From contig ONGY01000019.1 in the NCBI GenBank assembly GCA_900317475.1, forward strand, positions 1 through 63,828: 63,828 nucleotides of DNA. The letters run 5' to 3'. Position 1 is the first letter of the stretch. Every line of letters begins with the position of its first letter. Positions 28,324-37,168 of this stretch are shown piece by piece. The position numbers and the translations under genes are program-made. The notes beneath the pieces are model-generated. The model had not been told where the DNA came from, searched no databases, and saw nothing but the letters and a program-made list of their open reading frames with translations. The DNA is from an uncultured Lachnospiraceae bacterium. Lineage in GTDB: Bacteria > Bacillota > Clostridia > Lachnospirales > Lachnospiraceae.

Positions 28324-29208
28324 TCAGCAGCGGTCGCTCTCAGCCGGAATAAACGAATCGAAAATGCATACGTCAAAACTCTTCCTTGCCCGCGTGAGCT
28401 GTTCCTCGCTCCGGATTGTCCAGGCTGCCGAACGGATCCGGAAAAGACTTCTGCAGAGTCTTCGCGAGATATTGCCGCTGTATTTTTGGTTGTAAGCGAT
28501 GAAATCCGGCTTTGCCAGGATATTGGTGAGGAGAAACTGAAGTGCAAACAGAAACCAGGTTCTGTAGAAAACGCCGTGTATTTCCGGGTCATGCAGGAAC
28601 CCGTCGGAGAGCTGACCGCGGCATACATCATTGTGATGTCTGCGGTACCAGTGAAGAACCAGCGGATTGAATGACTCGATACAGTAATCCCCCCTGTATT
28701 TGGTCAGCATCGCATCAATCGGCGCACAAAGCGACATGTCCGTATCATTCGACTTGAATTCAACAATCAGAGGAACTTTTCCGTCTGCCAGAGCAAGGAC
28801 GTCACTGAACTTCGGAATTTTCTCCCCGCTCTCTCCAAGAGAAAGCTTTTGAAGTTCCTCAAACGTAAAATCGCGGACTCGGCCGGGTACGCCGCACATC
28901 CGCTTCAGTGTAAAATCATGGAAAACAACCGGCACGCGGTCCTTTGTCATCTGAACGTCGAGCTCAATTCCATAGCCGGCATCCACTGCCCGTCTGAATG
29001 CCGGCATGGAATTCTCCGGCACGCCTGCCCTGCTGTCAAAAAGTCCCCTGTGTGCAAAGAGCTTTGTCCCCAGTGCCCTGCTTTTCGGTCTCCCGAAGAT
29101 CCGCGGACAGATCAGCACAAAATACAGGATCAGAAGAACTATGACGACTGTGAAAACTACCCTGATGATTTCCAAGATTTTCTCCGTAAAACCTTTGTTT
29201 TTCCTCAC
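28324..29208 (-). CDS. Membrane-anchored glycerophosphodiester phosphodiesterase
   Basis: GDPD enzymes hydrolyse deacylated phospholipids to glycerol-3-phosphate and an alcohol. An N-terminal membrane helix (VVFTVVIVLLILYFVLI) precedes the TIM barrel, which begins LFAHRGLFD, then PENSMPAF and ELDVQMTKD, carrying the catalytic His and metal-binding Glu and Asp residues; VPVVFHDFTL supplies the second His. The GTG at 29208 lacks a ribosome-binding site and lies right against an AT-rich -10-like element; a TTG at 29175 with GGAG six bases upstream is a credible alternative that keeps the whole membrane helix. Confidence 0.88.
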   Translation of the reverse strand: MRKNKGFTEKILEIIRVVFTVVIVLLILYFVLICPRIFGRPKSRALGTKLFAHRGLFDSRAGVPENSMPAFRRAVDAGYGIELDVQMTKDRVPVVFHDFTLKRMCGVPGRVRDFTFEELQKLSLGESGEKIPKFSDVLALADGKVPLIVEFKSNDTDMSLCAPIDAMLTKYRGDYCIESFNPLVLHWYRRHHNDVCRGQLSDGFLHDPEIHGVFYRTWFLFALQFLLTNILAKPDFIAYNQKYSGNISRRLCRSLFRIRSAAWTIRSEEQLTRARKSFDVCIFDSFIPAESDRC

Positions 29209-29343
29209 AATTTTAACATAAGTTAAGTGTGAATACTATCTGTATCCGCAAAAGCACACCTTTGCCGGCGCCGGCAGAGCAGAGTGAAGATTCTGTAAAA
29301 TCCGGAAAAAACAAAGAGAATCCGGAGACTCTCCAAAGTTTCC

Positions 29344-29372
29344 TTGCATAAAGTTTCTTCTTAAGTTATGCT
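29344..29372 (+). promoter_or_regulatory. Promoter of the ABC-F/PHP-HAD operon
   Basis: Plus-strand -35 TTGCAT (29344-29349), 17-base spacer, -10 TATGCT (29367-29372). It is the only clear plus-strand protein-gene promoter in the window. Confidence 0.65.
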
Positions 29373-29442
29373 GATTCGCAGGTTTACACGTCTGTCCCGG
29401 TGTTTTTCTGCCCGGACCTCCACTAATGAAAGGCAAATACGA

Positions 29443-31080
29443 ATGATAGCAGCAAATAATGTCACCTACCGCGTCGGCAAGAAAGCTCTTTTCGAAGATG
29501 TCAACATCAAGTTTCTTCCGGGCGAATGCTATGGAATCATCGGCGCGAACGGAGCCGGCAAATCGACTTTTCTCAAAATACTCTCCGGCCAGCTCGAAAC
29601 CACAAACGGCACAATCACAATGGACCCCGGTCAGCGTCTCTCCTTCCTCGAACAGGATCAGAACAAATACGACGATGAGATCGTGCTTGACTGCGTCATG
29701 CAGGGCAACGCCCGGCTGTACGAGGTCATGAAGGAAAAGGACGCGCTCTACGCAAAGGCTGATTTCACTGATGCGGACGGCGAGAAAGCTGCCGAGCTCG
29801 AGACGGAGTTCGCCGACATGGACGGATGGAATGCTGAGTCGGATGCAGAATCACTGCTCAACGGCCTCGGCATTGAGACAGATCTGCACCAGAAAACAAT
29901 GGGCGAACTTAACGGCGCCAAGAAGGTCAAGGTTCTTCTCGCACGCGCACTCTTCGGAAATCCGGACATTCTTCTTCTTGATGAGCCCACAAACCATCTG
30001 GATATGGACGCAATCGCGTGGCTTGAGGAATTCCTCATCAATTTCAAAAATACGGTCATCGTGGTCTCTCACGACCGCTACTTTCTCAACAAGGTCTGCA
30101 CCTACATCGCCGACATCGACTACGGCAAAATTCAGCTCTACGCCGGCAACTACGATTTCTGGTTCGAGTCAAGCCGCCTGATGATCCGGCAGATGAAGGA
30201 GGAAAACCGCAAGAAAGAGGAGAAAATCAAGGAACTCAAGGAATTCATCTCCCGTTTCTCGGCCAACGCATCCAAATCAAAGCAGGCAACGAGCCGCAAG
30301 CGTGCTCTGGAGAAGATTCAGCTCGATGATATCCGGCCGTCTTCCCGCAAATATCCGTACATCGACTTCCGGCCGGACCGCGAGATCGGCAATGAGGTTC
30401 TCACCATCGAAAACCTCTCCAAAACCGTGAACGGCGTAAAGGTCATCGACCATTTCAGTCTCGTCGTCGGCCACAATGACAAGATTGCCTTCGTGGGCGG
30501 ACAGGAACTCGCCAAAACTACACTCTTTGAGATTCTCATGGGCAATCTGGAGCCCGATGAGGGAACCTACAAATGGGGTGTCACAACGAAGCGCTCCTAT
30601 TTCAAGAAGGACAACACCGAGCTCTTTGACTCTGACCTCAACATCACGGAATGGCTCTCCGGTTATTCCGAAAACAAGGATGTCACCTACGTCCGCGGAT
30701 TCCTTGGCCGCATGCTCTTCCCCGGCGAGGACGGCGTAAAGAAGGTCCGCATTCTGTCCGGCGGTGAGAAAGTCCGCTGTCAGCTCTCCTCGATGATGAT
30801 CAGCGGTGCCAACGTGCTGATCTTCGATGAACCCACGAACCATCTGGACATGGAATCTATCTCCGCCCTCAATGACGGCATGATCAAGTTCCCGGGCGTA
30901 GAGCTCATCGCCTGCCGCGACCACCAGGTCGTACAGACCACTGCAAACCGCATCATCGAATTCCTGCCGGGCGGCGGATACATCGACAAAGTCACCGACT
31001 ACGATTCGTATCTTGAGCAGGATGCGGATGCAAGAAAGAGAACCGTTTACGTCAACACCGATACTGAAGACGAAAACTGA
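29443..31080 (+). CDS. ABC-F family ATPase (YbiT/YkpA-like)
   Basis: ABC-F proteins have two ATPase domains without membrane segments and act on the ribosome in translation or antibiotic protection. The 545-residue protein starts MIAANNVTYRVGKKA after GAAAGG. The first ATPase domain has Walker A GANGAGKST near residue 38, and Walker B with LLLDEPTNHLD. The linker (about 230-300) is Lys/Glu-rich and helical (KEENRKKEEKIKELKEF). The second domain has LSGGEKVR and DEPTNHLDMES but an altered Walker A, GGQELAKTT, typical of the YbiT/YkpA branch. That branch is not known for drug resistance. It is followed after 5 bases by the PHP-HAD gene. Confidence 0.92.
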   Translation: MIAANNVTYRVGKKALFEDVNIKFLPGECYGIIGANGAGKSTFLKILSGQLETTNGTITMDPGQRLSFLEQDQNKYDDEIVLDCVMQGNARLYEVMKEKDALYAKADFTDADGEKAAELETEFADMDGWNAESDAESLLNGLGIETDLHQKTMGELNGAKKVKVLLARALFGNPDILLLDEPTNHLDMDAIAWLEEFLINFKNTVIVVSHDRYFLNKVCTYIADIDYGKIQLYAGNYDFWFESSRLMIRQMKEENRKKEEKIKELKEFISRFSANASKSKQATSRKRALEKIQLDDIRPSSRKYPYIDFRPDREIGNEVLTIENLSKTVNGVKVIDHFSLVVGHNDKIAFVGGQELAKTTLFEILMGNLEPDEGTYKWGVTTKRSYFKKDNTELFDSDLNITEWLSGYSENKDVTYVRGFLGRMLFPGEDGVKKVRILSGGEKVRCQLSSMMISGANVLIFDEPTNHLDMESISALNDGMIKFPGVELIACRDHQVVQTTANRIIEFLPGGGYIDKVTDYDSYLEQDADARKRTVYVNTDTEDEN

Positions 31081-31085
31081 AAATT

Positions 31086-33251
31086 ATGCCAAAAATCGAC
31101 CTTCATGTACATTCAACCCGATCCGACGGAACACTCACTCCGTCCGAACTTGTCTATCATGCAAAGGAGCTCGGTATTTCCGCCTTTGCACTGACTGACC
31201 ATGACACAACGGAGGGACTTGACGAGGCTGTCCACACCGGGCTCCGCGAGGGAATTGATGTTGTCCCCGGGATCGAGTTCTCAACCGAGTACCAGGGAAA
31301 AGACATCCACATCCTCGGATATTGTTTTGACTATGCAGCCGAAGGACTCACGAAACGGGTCCGCGAATTCGCGGATGCCCGCGATGCGCGCAATAAAAAG
31401 ATGTGTGCGCTCCTGCAGGCGGACGGCATAAATGTCCCGTATGAGGCGCTCATCCGGGACAATCCCGGCGCCGTCATCACCCGCGCGCAGATCGGCCGCT
31501 ACATGTTCGAGCACGGCATCACCTCCAGCATCGCCGAGGCGTTTGAAAAATACATTGGAGACGACTGCAGATATTTCGTGCCGCGCGAGAAGATTTCACC
31601 GCAGATGGCGGTAAAGTTCATCCTCGACTACCACGGCGTCCCCGTGCTCGCGCACCCGTATCAGTATAAACTGACACCTTCCGGTCTCGATGCGCTGATC
31701 GCTCTTCTCACAAAGGAAGGGCTCATGGGCCTTGAATGCCTCTACTCCAAATACTCCCCCGCCGAAACAAGGGAGCTCGAGAAGCTTGCCGATCAATACG
31801 GACTTCTGGAAACGGGCGGCTCGGATTTTCACGGGAATAACAAACCGGGTCTTGAGATGGGAACCGGCTATAACAATCAGCTCTATGTCCCGGAGCGTCT
31901 GCTCACGAATATGCGCCGCCGTCTGTACGGTACCAGCGAAAACACGAAGGTGTTCTTCGCTGACCTCGACGGAACACTGCTCGATGCAAAGAAGACCATA
32001 ACACCGAAAACACGGGAGGCCCTCGAGAAATGGGATAAGAAGGGCAACATCCTCGTTCTGAGTTCCGGCCGTGCCCTCGCGGATATGAAGATGGTCGCGG
32101 ACGAACTTCACCTCGGATCCCTTCTCTATGACTGCAGAAATAAGATGGTCCTCTACCGTGAGGGTGTGCCGCTTGACATCGTCAACGATATTTTTGATGA
32201 ATGTGAGAAATACGGCGAATACGTTCACACGTATACGGATATCGGCATCGCCGTCCGCGTCTACCGGAAAGAGACAAAGTTCTACCAGCGTTTTCACAGG
32301 ATGAAGGTAATCGAGGCCGGACTGTCTGCAAAGAAGGCGGCCCTGTACCCTCTCTCTCCTGAGGACCTCGAAGCGCGGGATGAATATTTTAAGGATCCGG
32401 AGAACCGGAAGGGTGCATCGATCCGCGGCGCTTTCATCGAGGACTTCCGGGAGAATCCTGCCGGCGGCGACATGACAAAGGTTCTTTCGGCCGGTCCCTG
32501 CAAATGCATTGCGATCGAGATGAAGAATCCCGCCGCGATCGACCGTCTCCGCGAGGCTCTCGCGGAGCGCTATCACGGCACACTCGAGGTTTTCATGTCG
32601 AGCGAATATTATCTTGAGATCGTCTCCTCCTTCGCCGGCAAAGGGCGCGGACTCCTCCGCTTCGCCGCAGGACTTGGCATTCCGGTCAAGAACACCTTCG
32701 CCGCAGGTGACTCTGAAAATGACATCAGCATGATCGAGGCAGCCGGCACCGGCATCGCGATGAAGAACGGAATTGAGGCTACGCCGCGCCTTAAGGACGC
32801 CGCTGATATCATCACGGACGAGGACAACGACCACGACGGACTTGCCGCTGAAAACATTCTGCCGCTGCGAATCAGCGCCAAAACGATTTCAGCCAGGTTT
32901 TTCTTTGTTCAGCCTGTAGGCTCAGATATAATTTTCAGCCATTCGGTTTCGGCCTATCTTTCAGTCTTTAATTTTCAGCATTTATTTTCAGCCTTCGACG
33001 ATAATATAGCGTCCATCTCCGACGTCAAAGACCTCTGCCTCGTTCAAAATGGAATCCTCATCGTCGTCCCCGATGTCGACGCCCTCTTCCTCAAAATACC
33101 GGAGGACTTCTTTTTTTCCCTTCACAACAACGGCGCAGACATCTTCAAGGAAATTCTCCGCCTCTTCCAGTGTCTCCGCGACCGGCTCCGGATAGAGACG
33201 AAGCTGATTGTCGAGGAAGCACTGCAGTACCTTTTCATCATAGCTCATTGA
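31086..33251 (+). CDS. PHP phosphoesterase fused to a Cof-type HAD hydrolase, with a probable read-through tail
   Basis: Residues 1-275 are a PHP domain of the YciV type (RNase AM / 3',5'-nucleotide bisphosphate phosphatase), with metal ligands in DLHVHSTRSDGTL, ALTDHDTTEGL, GIEFSTEY and ETGGSDFHG. After about 13 linker residues, residues 290-600 form a Cof/HAD phosphatase: motif I FFADLDGTLLD, motif II LVLSSGRA and motif IV AAGDSENDISMIEAAG. The recognisable protein ends near residue 590 (NDHDGLAAENILPL, about base 32870). The remaining 120 residues are translated from a repeat-rich spacer and the antisense of another gene, so the native end is probably near 32870-32930, or the stop was lost. 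The ribosome-binding site is weak; translation may be coupled to the ABC-F gene. Confidence 0.85.
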   Translation: MPKIDLHVHSTRSDGTLTPSELVYHAKELGISAFALTDHDTTEGLDEAVHTGLREGIDVVPGIEFSTEYQGKDIHILGYCFDYAAEGLTKRVREFADARDARNKKMCALLQADGINVPYEALIRDNPGAVITRAQIGRYMFEHGITSSIAEAFEKYIGDDCRYFVPREKISPQMAVKFILDYHGVPVLAHPYQYKLTPSGLDALIALLTKEGLMGLECLYSKYSPAETRELEKLADQYGLLETGGSDFHGNNKPGLEMGTGYNNQLYVPERLLTNMRRRLYGTSENTKVFFADLDGTLLDAKKTITPKTREALEKWDKKGNILVLSSGRALADMKMVADELHLGSLLYDCRNKMVLYREGVPLDIVNDIFDECEKYGEYVHTYTDIGIAVRVYRKETKFYQRFHRMKVIEAGLSAKKAALYPLSPEDLEARDEYFKDPENRKGASIRGAFIEDFRENPAGGDMTKVLSAGPCKCIAIEMKNPAAIDRLREALAERYHGTLEVFMSSEYYLEIVSSFAGKGRGLLRFAAGLGIPVKNTFAAGDSENDISMIEAAGTGIAMKNGIEATPRLKDAADIITDEDNDHDGLAAENILPLRISAKTISARFFFVQPVGSDIIFSHSVSAYLSVFNFQHLFSAFDDNIASISDVKDLCLVQNGILIVVPDVDALFLKIPEDFFFSLHNNGADIFKEILRLFQCLRDRLRIETKLIVEEALQYLFIIAH
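32885..32993. repeat. Degenerate TTTCAGCC repeats between convergent genes
   Basis: Seven copies of a TTTTCAGCC-like unit occur in about 108 bases, with starts near 32885, 32905, 32931, 32945, 32957, 32970 and 32983. Spacing is irregular (about 11-27 bases). They lie where the PHP-HAD reading frame loses similarity to known proteins and just before the 3' end of the antisense small acidic gene. Confidence 0.6.
32988..33248 (-). CDS. Small acidic protein of unknown function (86 aa)
   Basis: I do not recognise a named family. The protein is strongly acidic, without a signal peptide or membrane segment: LYPEPVAETLEEAENFLED, then a VVVKGKKEVLRYF segment, an Asp/Glu-rich stretch (DIGDDDEDS) and a C-terminal beta-like tail VGDGRYIIVEG. 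The GGGAGAG site nine bases before the ATG and its place as last gene after pheA-ppx-ppk support its reality. It lies fully antisense to the 3' extension of the PHP-HAD frame; both cannot be conserved proteins. Confidence 0.7.
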   Translation of the reverse strand: MSYDEKVLQCFLDNQLRLYPEPVAETLEEAENFLEDVCAVVVKGKKEVLRYFEEEGVDIGDDDEDSILNEAEVFDVGDGRYIIVEG

Positions 33252-33304
33252 ATATACTCTCCCGGTTCCGGCTGTCAGCGGAACGTATTTGCCCCTGCCC
33301 CGGT

Positions 33305-35560
33305 TTATTTGTCTTCAGACGGTGCCATCTCCGGTGTAAAAACCCGGGTGTCTTTGTGGGTTGCAACGGCAGCAGCCGCCACCGCCTCGTTGCAGAACTG
33401 CAGCTGCGAGTTGACCGGCTCTTTGCCGCGGCGGTCGACGCGCTCGTACTCTCCCTCTGCATTCATGACACGGGCCTGTTCCGTATCAGCAAGCTCGGTC
33501 TTCAGGATGTGGATCGCTTTCTTCTGAATCTCCGGATCCTCAAGCGGGAACATGATCTCGACGCGGCGGTCAAGGTTTCTCGGCATCCAGTCGGCCGATG
33601 CCGCATACACTTCCGGACTGCCGCCATTCTCGAAATAGAAAATACGGCTGTGCTCAAGGAAGTTGCCGACGATCGAACGCACTTCGATGTTCTCGGAAAT
33701 GCCCGGAATGCCGACCCGCAGGCAGCAGATGCCGCGGACAATCAGCTCGATGCGGACACCGGCCGCGCTTGCTCTGTACAGAGCCTCCATGATATCCGGG
33801 TCGCACAGCGAATTCATCTTCGCCATAATATGTGCGGCCTCACCGGCTTTTGCGTGCTCTGCCTCTCTTCCGATCAGATAGACGAAGCGGTCTTTCAGCC
33901 AGAGCGGCGCCAGTGTCAGGCGGTTCCAGTGATTCGGTTCCGAATAGCCGGAAAGCATGTTGAAGACGGCGGTTGCGTCCTCACCATATGACTCGCGGCA
34001 TGTAAACATTCCGACATCCGTGTAAAGTTTTGCCGTCGAATCGTTGTAGTTGCCGGTCGCAAGATGGACGTAACGGCGGATGCCGTCCTCCTCCCTCCGC
34101 ACAACCAGCGTGATCTTCGAATGCGTTTTGAGGCCGACCAGACCGTAAATGACGTGGCAGCCCGCCTTCTCAAGCATCTTTGCCCAGCCGATGTTGTGCT
34201 CCTCGTCGAAGCGGGCCTTCAGCTCAACCAGAACCATGACCTGCTTGCCGTTCTCGGCGGCCTTTGCGAGGGCCGCGATGATCGGCGAATTACCGGAGAC
34301 GCGGTACAGGGTCTGCTTGATGGCGAGTACGTCCGGATCGACCGCAGCCTGTGCGACAAAGTCGACGACTGGCTGGAAGGTCTCATATGGATGATGCATG
34401 AAAATGTCGCCCCTGCGGATACACTCGAATACATTTGCTCCGGCCGGGATTTCCGGAACCGGCTGCGGCTTTGCGTAGCGATGCTCTTTGAAATCGTCAA
34501 AACCCTCGAGCCCGTACATTTTCATGAGGAAAGTCAGGTCAAGAGGTCCGTCAATCCGGAACACTTCGCTGTCCGTGACGGCAAGTTCCTTCTGCAGTGC
34601 GGTGAGCAGCCGCTTATCAATGGAGGACTCCACCTCGAGACGGATTGCCTCGCCCCACTGACGGCGCCTTAGCTGCTTCTCGATCTCCTTGAGAAGGTCC
34701 TCCGCCTCATCCTCGTCGATGGAAAGATCCGCATTGCGCATGACGCGGAATACCGCCGTCGTCAGAACGTTGTAATGCATGAAGAGCTGCGGCATGTTGT
34801 GGCGCACGATCTCTTCGAGCAGGATGACCCTGACGGGCTTTCCTTCCTCCGCCGGCAGAACAACGATTCGGTTAAGACCGCTCGGAACCTGTACGACGGC
34901 AAGGTCAATCTCGGAGGCCTCGCCCTTTTTCCCACGTTTTGCTCTGAGAATGCTCGGGCCCGCGTCTTCGCGGCGTGTCAGAAGAGCTGCTATGTTGAGC
35001 GTTTTATTGCGCACCAGCGGAAACGGTCTCGACGAATCGACGGCCATCGGTGTGAGAACCGGATAAACCTCTTCGCCGTAATACTGCTCGACGAACGCCT
35101 CTTCTTCCGGCGTAAGGTCTTCATACTGCTTTACGACGAGTCCTGCCTCCTGTTCCAGAGCAGGAATCAGCATGCGATTGTAAGTCGAATACTGCAGGCC
35201 GACGAAATCGTGCGTAGCCTTAAGGACCGCCTCGAGCTGCTGCGATGCCGTCATGCCGGCGATGTCCGTCTTCTTGTAGCCCGCATGCTCCATGTCCTTG
35301 AGGCTTGCGACACGGACCATGAAGAACTCATCGAGGTTTGAGCTCGTGATCGAAAGGAACTTGAGCCTCTCGAAAAGCCGGATATCATGACGCCTTGCCT
35401 CGCCCAGAACTCTTCCGTTGAACTGAAGCCAGGAAAGCTCCCGGTTGATATAATATTTCGGATCGCGGTAATTGATTTCTTTTTCTGCAGCTGCCTTCCT
35501 GCCCGCAGCTGCCTTTTTTGTCTCGGCCGCCTCAGCGGCTGCCGTCTTCTGTACTGCCAT
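33305..35560 (-). CDS. ppk1: Polyphosphate kinase 1
   Basis: Ppk1 polymerises the gamma-phosphate of ATP into inorganic polyphosphate. The 751-residue protein carries the autophosphorylated His and its partners in the segments HPYETFQPV and LKTHSKITLVVRRE, and IVRGICCLRVGIPG with GNFLEHSRI in the C-terminal domain. An N-terminal Ala/Lys-rich extension of about 28 residues (KTAAAEAAETKKAAAG) precedes the conserved start INRELSWLQFN. The gene follows ppx by 51 bases. Enzymatic direction under starvation is a family property, not visible here. Confidence 0.96.
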   Translation of the reverse strand: MAVQKTAAAEAAETKKAAAGRKAAAEKEINYRDPKYYINRELSWLQFNGRVLGEARRHDIRLFERLKFLSITSSNLDEFFMVRVASLKDMEHAGYKKTDIAGMTASQQLEAVLKATHDFVGLQYSTYNRMLIPALEQEAGLVVKQYEDLTPEEEAFVEQYYGEEVYPVLTPMAVDSSRPFPLVRNKTLNIAALLTRREDAGPSILRAKRGKKGEASEIDLAVVQVPSGLNRIVVLPAEEGKPVRVILLEEIVRHNMPQLFMHYNVLTTAVFRVMRNADLSIDEDEAEDLLKEIEKQLRRRQWGEAIRLEVESSIDKRLLTALQKELAVTDSEVFRIDGPLDLTFLMKMYGLEGFDDFKEHRYAKPQPVPEIPAGANVFECIRRGDIFMHHPYETFQPVVDFVAQAAVDPDVLAIKQTLYRVSGNSPIIAALAKAAENGKQVMVLVELKARFDEEHNIGWAKMLEKAGCHVIYGLVGLKTHSKITLVVRREEDGIRRYVHLATGNYNDSTAKLYTDVGMFTCRESYGEDATAVFNMLSGYSEPNHWNRLTLAPLWLKDRFVYLIGREAEHAKAGEAAHIMAKMNSLCDPDIMEALYRASAAGVRIELIVRGICCLRVGIPGISENIEVRSIVGNFLEHSRIFYFENGGSPEVYAASADWMPRNLDRRVEIMFPLEDPEIQKKAIHILKTELADTEQARVMNAEGEYERVDRRGKEPVNSQLQFCNEAVAAAAVATHKDTRVFTPEMAPSEDK

Positions 35561-35611
35561 AAATTCTGTAACCCCCGATTTTCAGTTTGTCTGATCAATG
35601 GGTGCCTTATA

Positions 35612-37153
35612 TTATTTCTTCGTCTGCCGGATAACCGGACGGACTCCGTAGACTTCCTCGAAGAACTCGGCCCGGTGCCGGAAAAGCCCCTTCTCCATCG
35701 TAAGATCGATGCCTGCGGGCACTGTGATGACGAGCTTTCCTTCGCTCACGCGGACCTTGACGTCGCGGAATTTCATCTGATGAGAACGCTCGAGACCATT
35801 TGCAAGCCGCAGGATTGCCGTGAGCTTTGCCACGGTGAGATATGACTTCGGATCGAGGTCCGTCTTCTCCTTGAGCTGGCCGTAATACTGGAACTCGTCA
35901 TGATTGAACCGCACGACGCTCGCAACAATCTCGCGCTCGATATGTGAGATTCCGATGATCTCCGTCGCCATAATGATATCGAATGAACATTTGCCGACAT
36001 CCGTCATTGAAATATACTTGCCGCAGTCGTACAGGATCGACGCGATCCGCAGGAGCAGACGTTCCCTCGCCCCGAGGCCGTGATACTTCTTCATGGCATC
36101 GAAGATTTTGACGCATATGTCCTCGATCTGCTGTCCTCTCTCCGGAAGCCCCATATAGCGCTGCGCCGTAGAGGATGCGCAGGCGATGATATCCTCGTCA
36201 AAATCATGATCGGCAGCGTGAAAACCATTCGCGCTCGCGAAATCATAATTCATGCCGTCGCAGAGCGTGACGCCCGGTGCCCAGACCATGTTTGCACCGC
36301 AGGCTTCAATGATGCACCCGAGGAGCATACCGGAAATATAGACAAGCGGAATATTGTCGTCCGCAATCTGCAGTTTCTTCGCAAGGTCCTGCGCATTGGT
36401 TCTGTGGACCGTATCCATGAAGTTCCGGAAGGTTTCCGCGTCGATGTAGCCGGGATCACGGCCGGTGATTTCGGTGTGCTGCAGAATCGGAGAGATGTAA
36501 TCATCCACCAGGATGATATTTTCAATCGTATGCCCCTTCAGATACAGATTCTGGAATACGGTGAGCTGCGAATCGATCAGCTCTTTGATGACATAATCGC
36601 GCCGTCTCTCGCCGGCATCGATCATCTTCAGCGCATCGTTGAGGCGCAGGACGCCGAGCTTCAGGTTCTGGGTCGTGACAAGCCGGTCCTTGTTGAAAAG
36701 CGATATCTGAATTGAAGAGCCGCCGATATCAAGAATCGCCGTGGGCTTTTCTATAAACCGCACGAAGCCCTCGCCCCTGGCCGCGACCGACTTGTAGTCG
36801 AGAAAACGCTGCTCCGAGTTGGAGAGGCATTCGATATGGACACCGGTCTGCTGCTCGATGGCATCCAGCACCACGGTGGAGTTCACCATCTCGCGGATGG
36901 CACTCGTGCCGCAGGCGCGGTAAGTTTTGACGCCGTACCCCTCACAGATGTGCCGGTACTCGAGGAGCAGCTGCTTAAGTTCTTCCACATGCTCCGGACT
37001 GATTTTGCCGGTGCGGAAGGTATCTGTTCCGAGATTGATGCGGTGGCTTACCCGGTCGATGACGCGGATTCCGTTTTTCTTTGAGAATTCGCTGACCGTA
37101 AGTCCTATTTCATAGCTTCCGACGTCGATGGCCCCGAATAACTGTGCAGCCAT
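35612..37153 (-). CDS. ppx: Exopolyphosphatase / guanosine pentaphosphate phosphatase family protein (Ppx/GppA)
   Basis: Ppx/GppA proteins release phosphate from polyphosphate or from pppGpp. The 513-residue protein begins with the actin-like ATPase-fold motif FGAIDVGSYEIGL and has AILDIGGSSIQ in the second lobe; from about residue 320 it has an HD-type domain (LLRIASILYDCGKYI), as in the long two-domain members. A GGGAGG site lies before the start. The order pheA-ppx-ppk-small acidic protein suggests a polyphosphate cycle. Whether pppGpp is also a substrate is not shown, although relA is only 16 kb away. Confidence 0.9.
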   Translation of the reverse strand: MAAQLFGAIDVGSYEIGLTVSEFSKKNGIRVIDRVSHRINLGTDTFRTGKISPEHVEELKQLLLEYRHICEGYGVKTYRACGTSAIREMVNSTVVLDAIEQQTGVHIECLSNSEQRFLDYKSVAARGEGFVRFIEKPTAILDIGGSSIQISLFNKDRLVTTQNLKLGVLRLNDALKMIDAGERRRDYVIKELIDSQLTVFQNLYLKGHTIENIILVDDYISPILQHTEITGRDPGYIDAETFRNFMDTVHRTNAQDLAKKLQIADDNIPLVYISGMLLGCIIEACGANMVWAPGVTLCDGMNYDFASANGFHAADHDFDEDIIACASSTAQRYMGLPERGQQIEDICVKIFDAMKKYHGLGARERLLLRIASILYDCGKYISMTDVGKCSFDIIMATEIIGISHIEREIVASVVRFNHDEFQYYGQLKEKTDLDPKSYLTVAKLTAILRLANGLERSHQMKFRDVKVRVSEGKLVITVPAGIDLTMEKGLFRHRAEFFEEVYGVRPVIRQTKK

Positions 37154-37168
37154 GTGTTTCCTCCCATC

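Noticed and set aside
32988..33248. Treating the small acidic gene as a shadow of the PHP-HAD frame
   Set aside because: It has a ribosome-binding site, fits the end of the pheA-ppx-ppk operon and a protein-like composition, whereas the opposite frame lacks domain similarity there.
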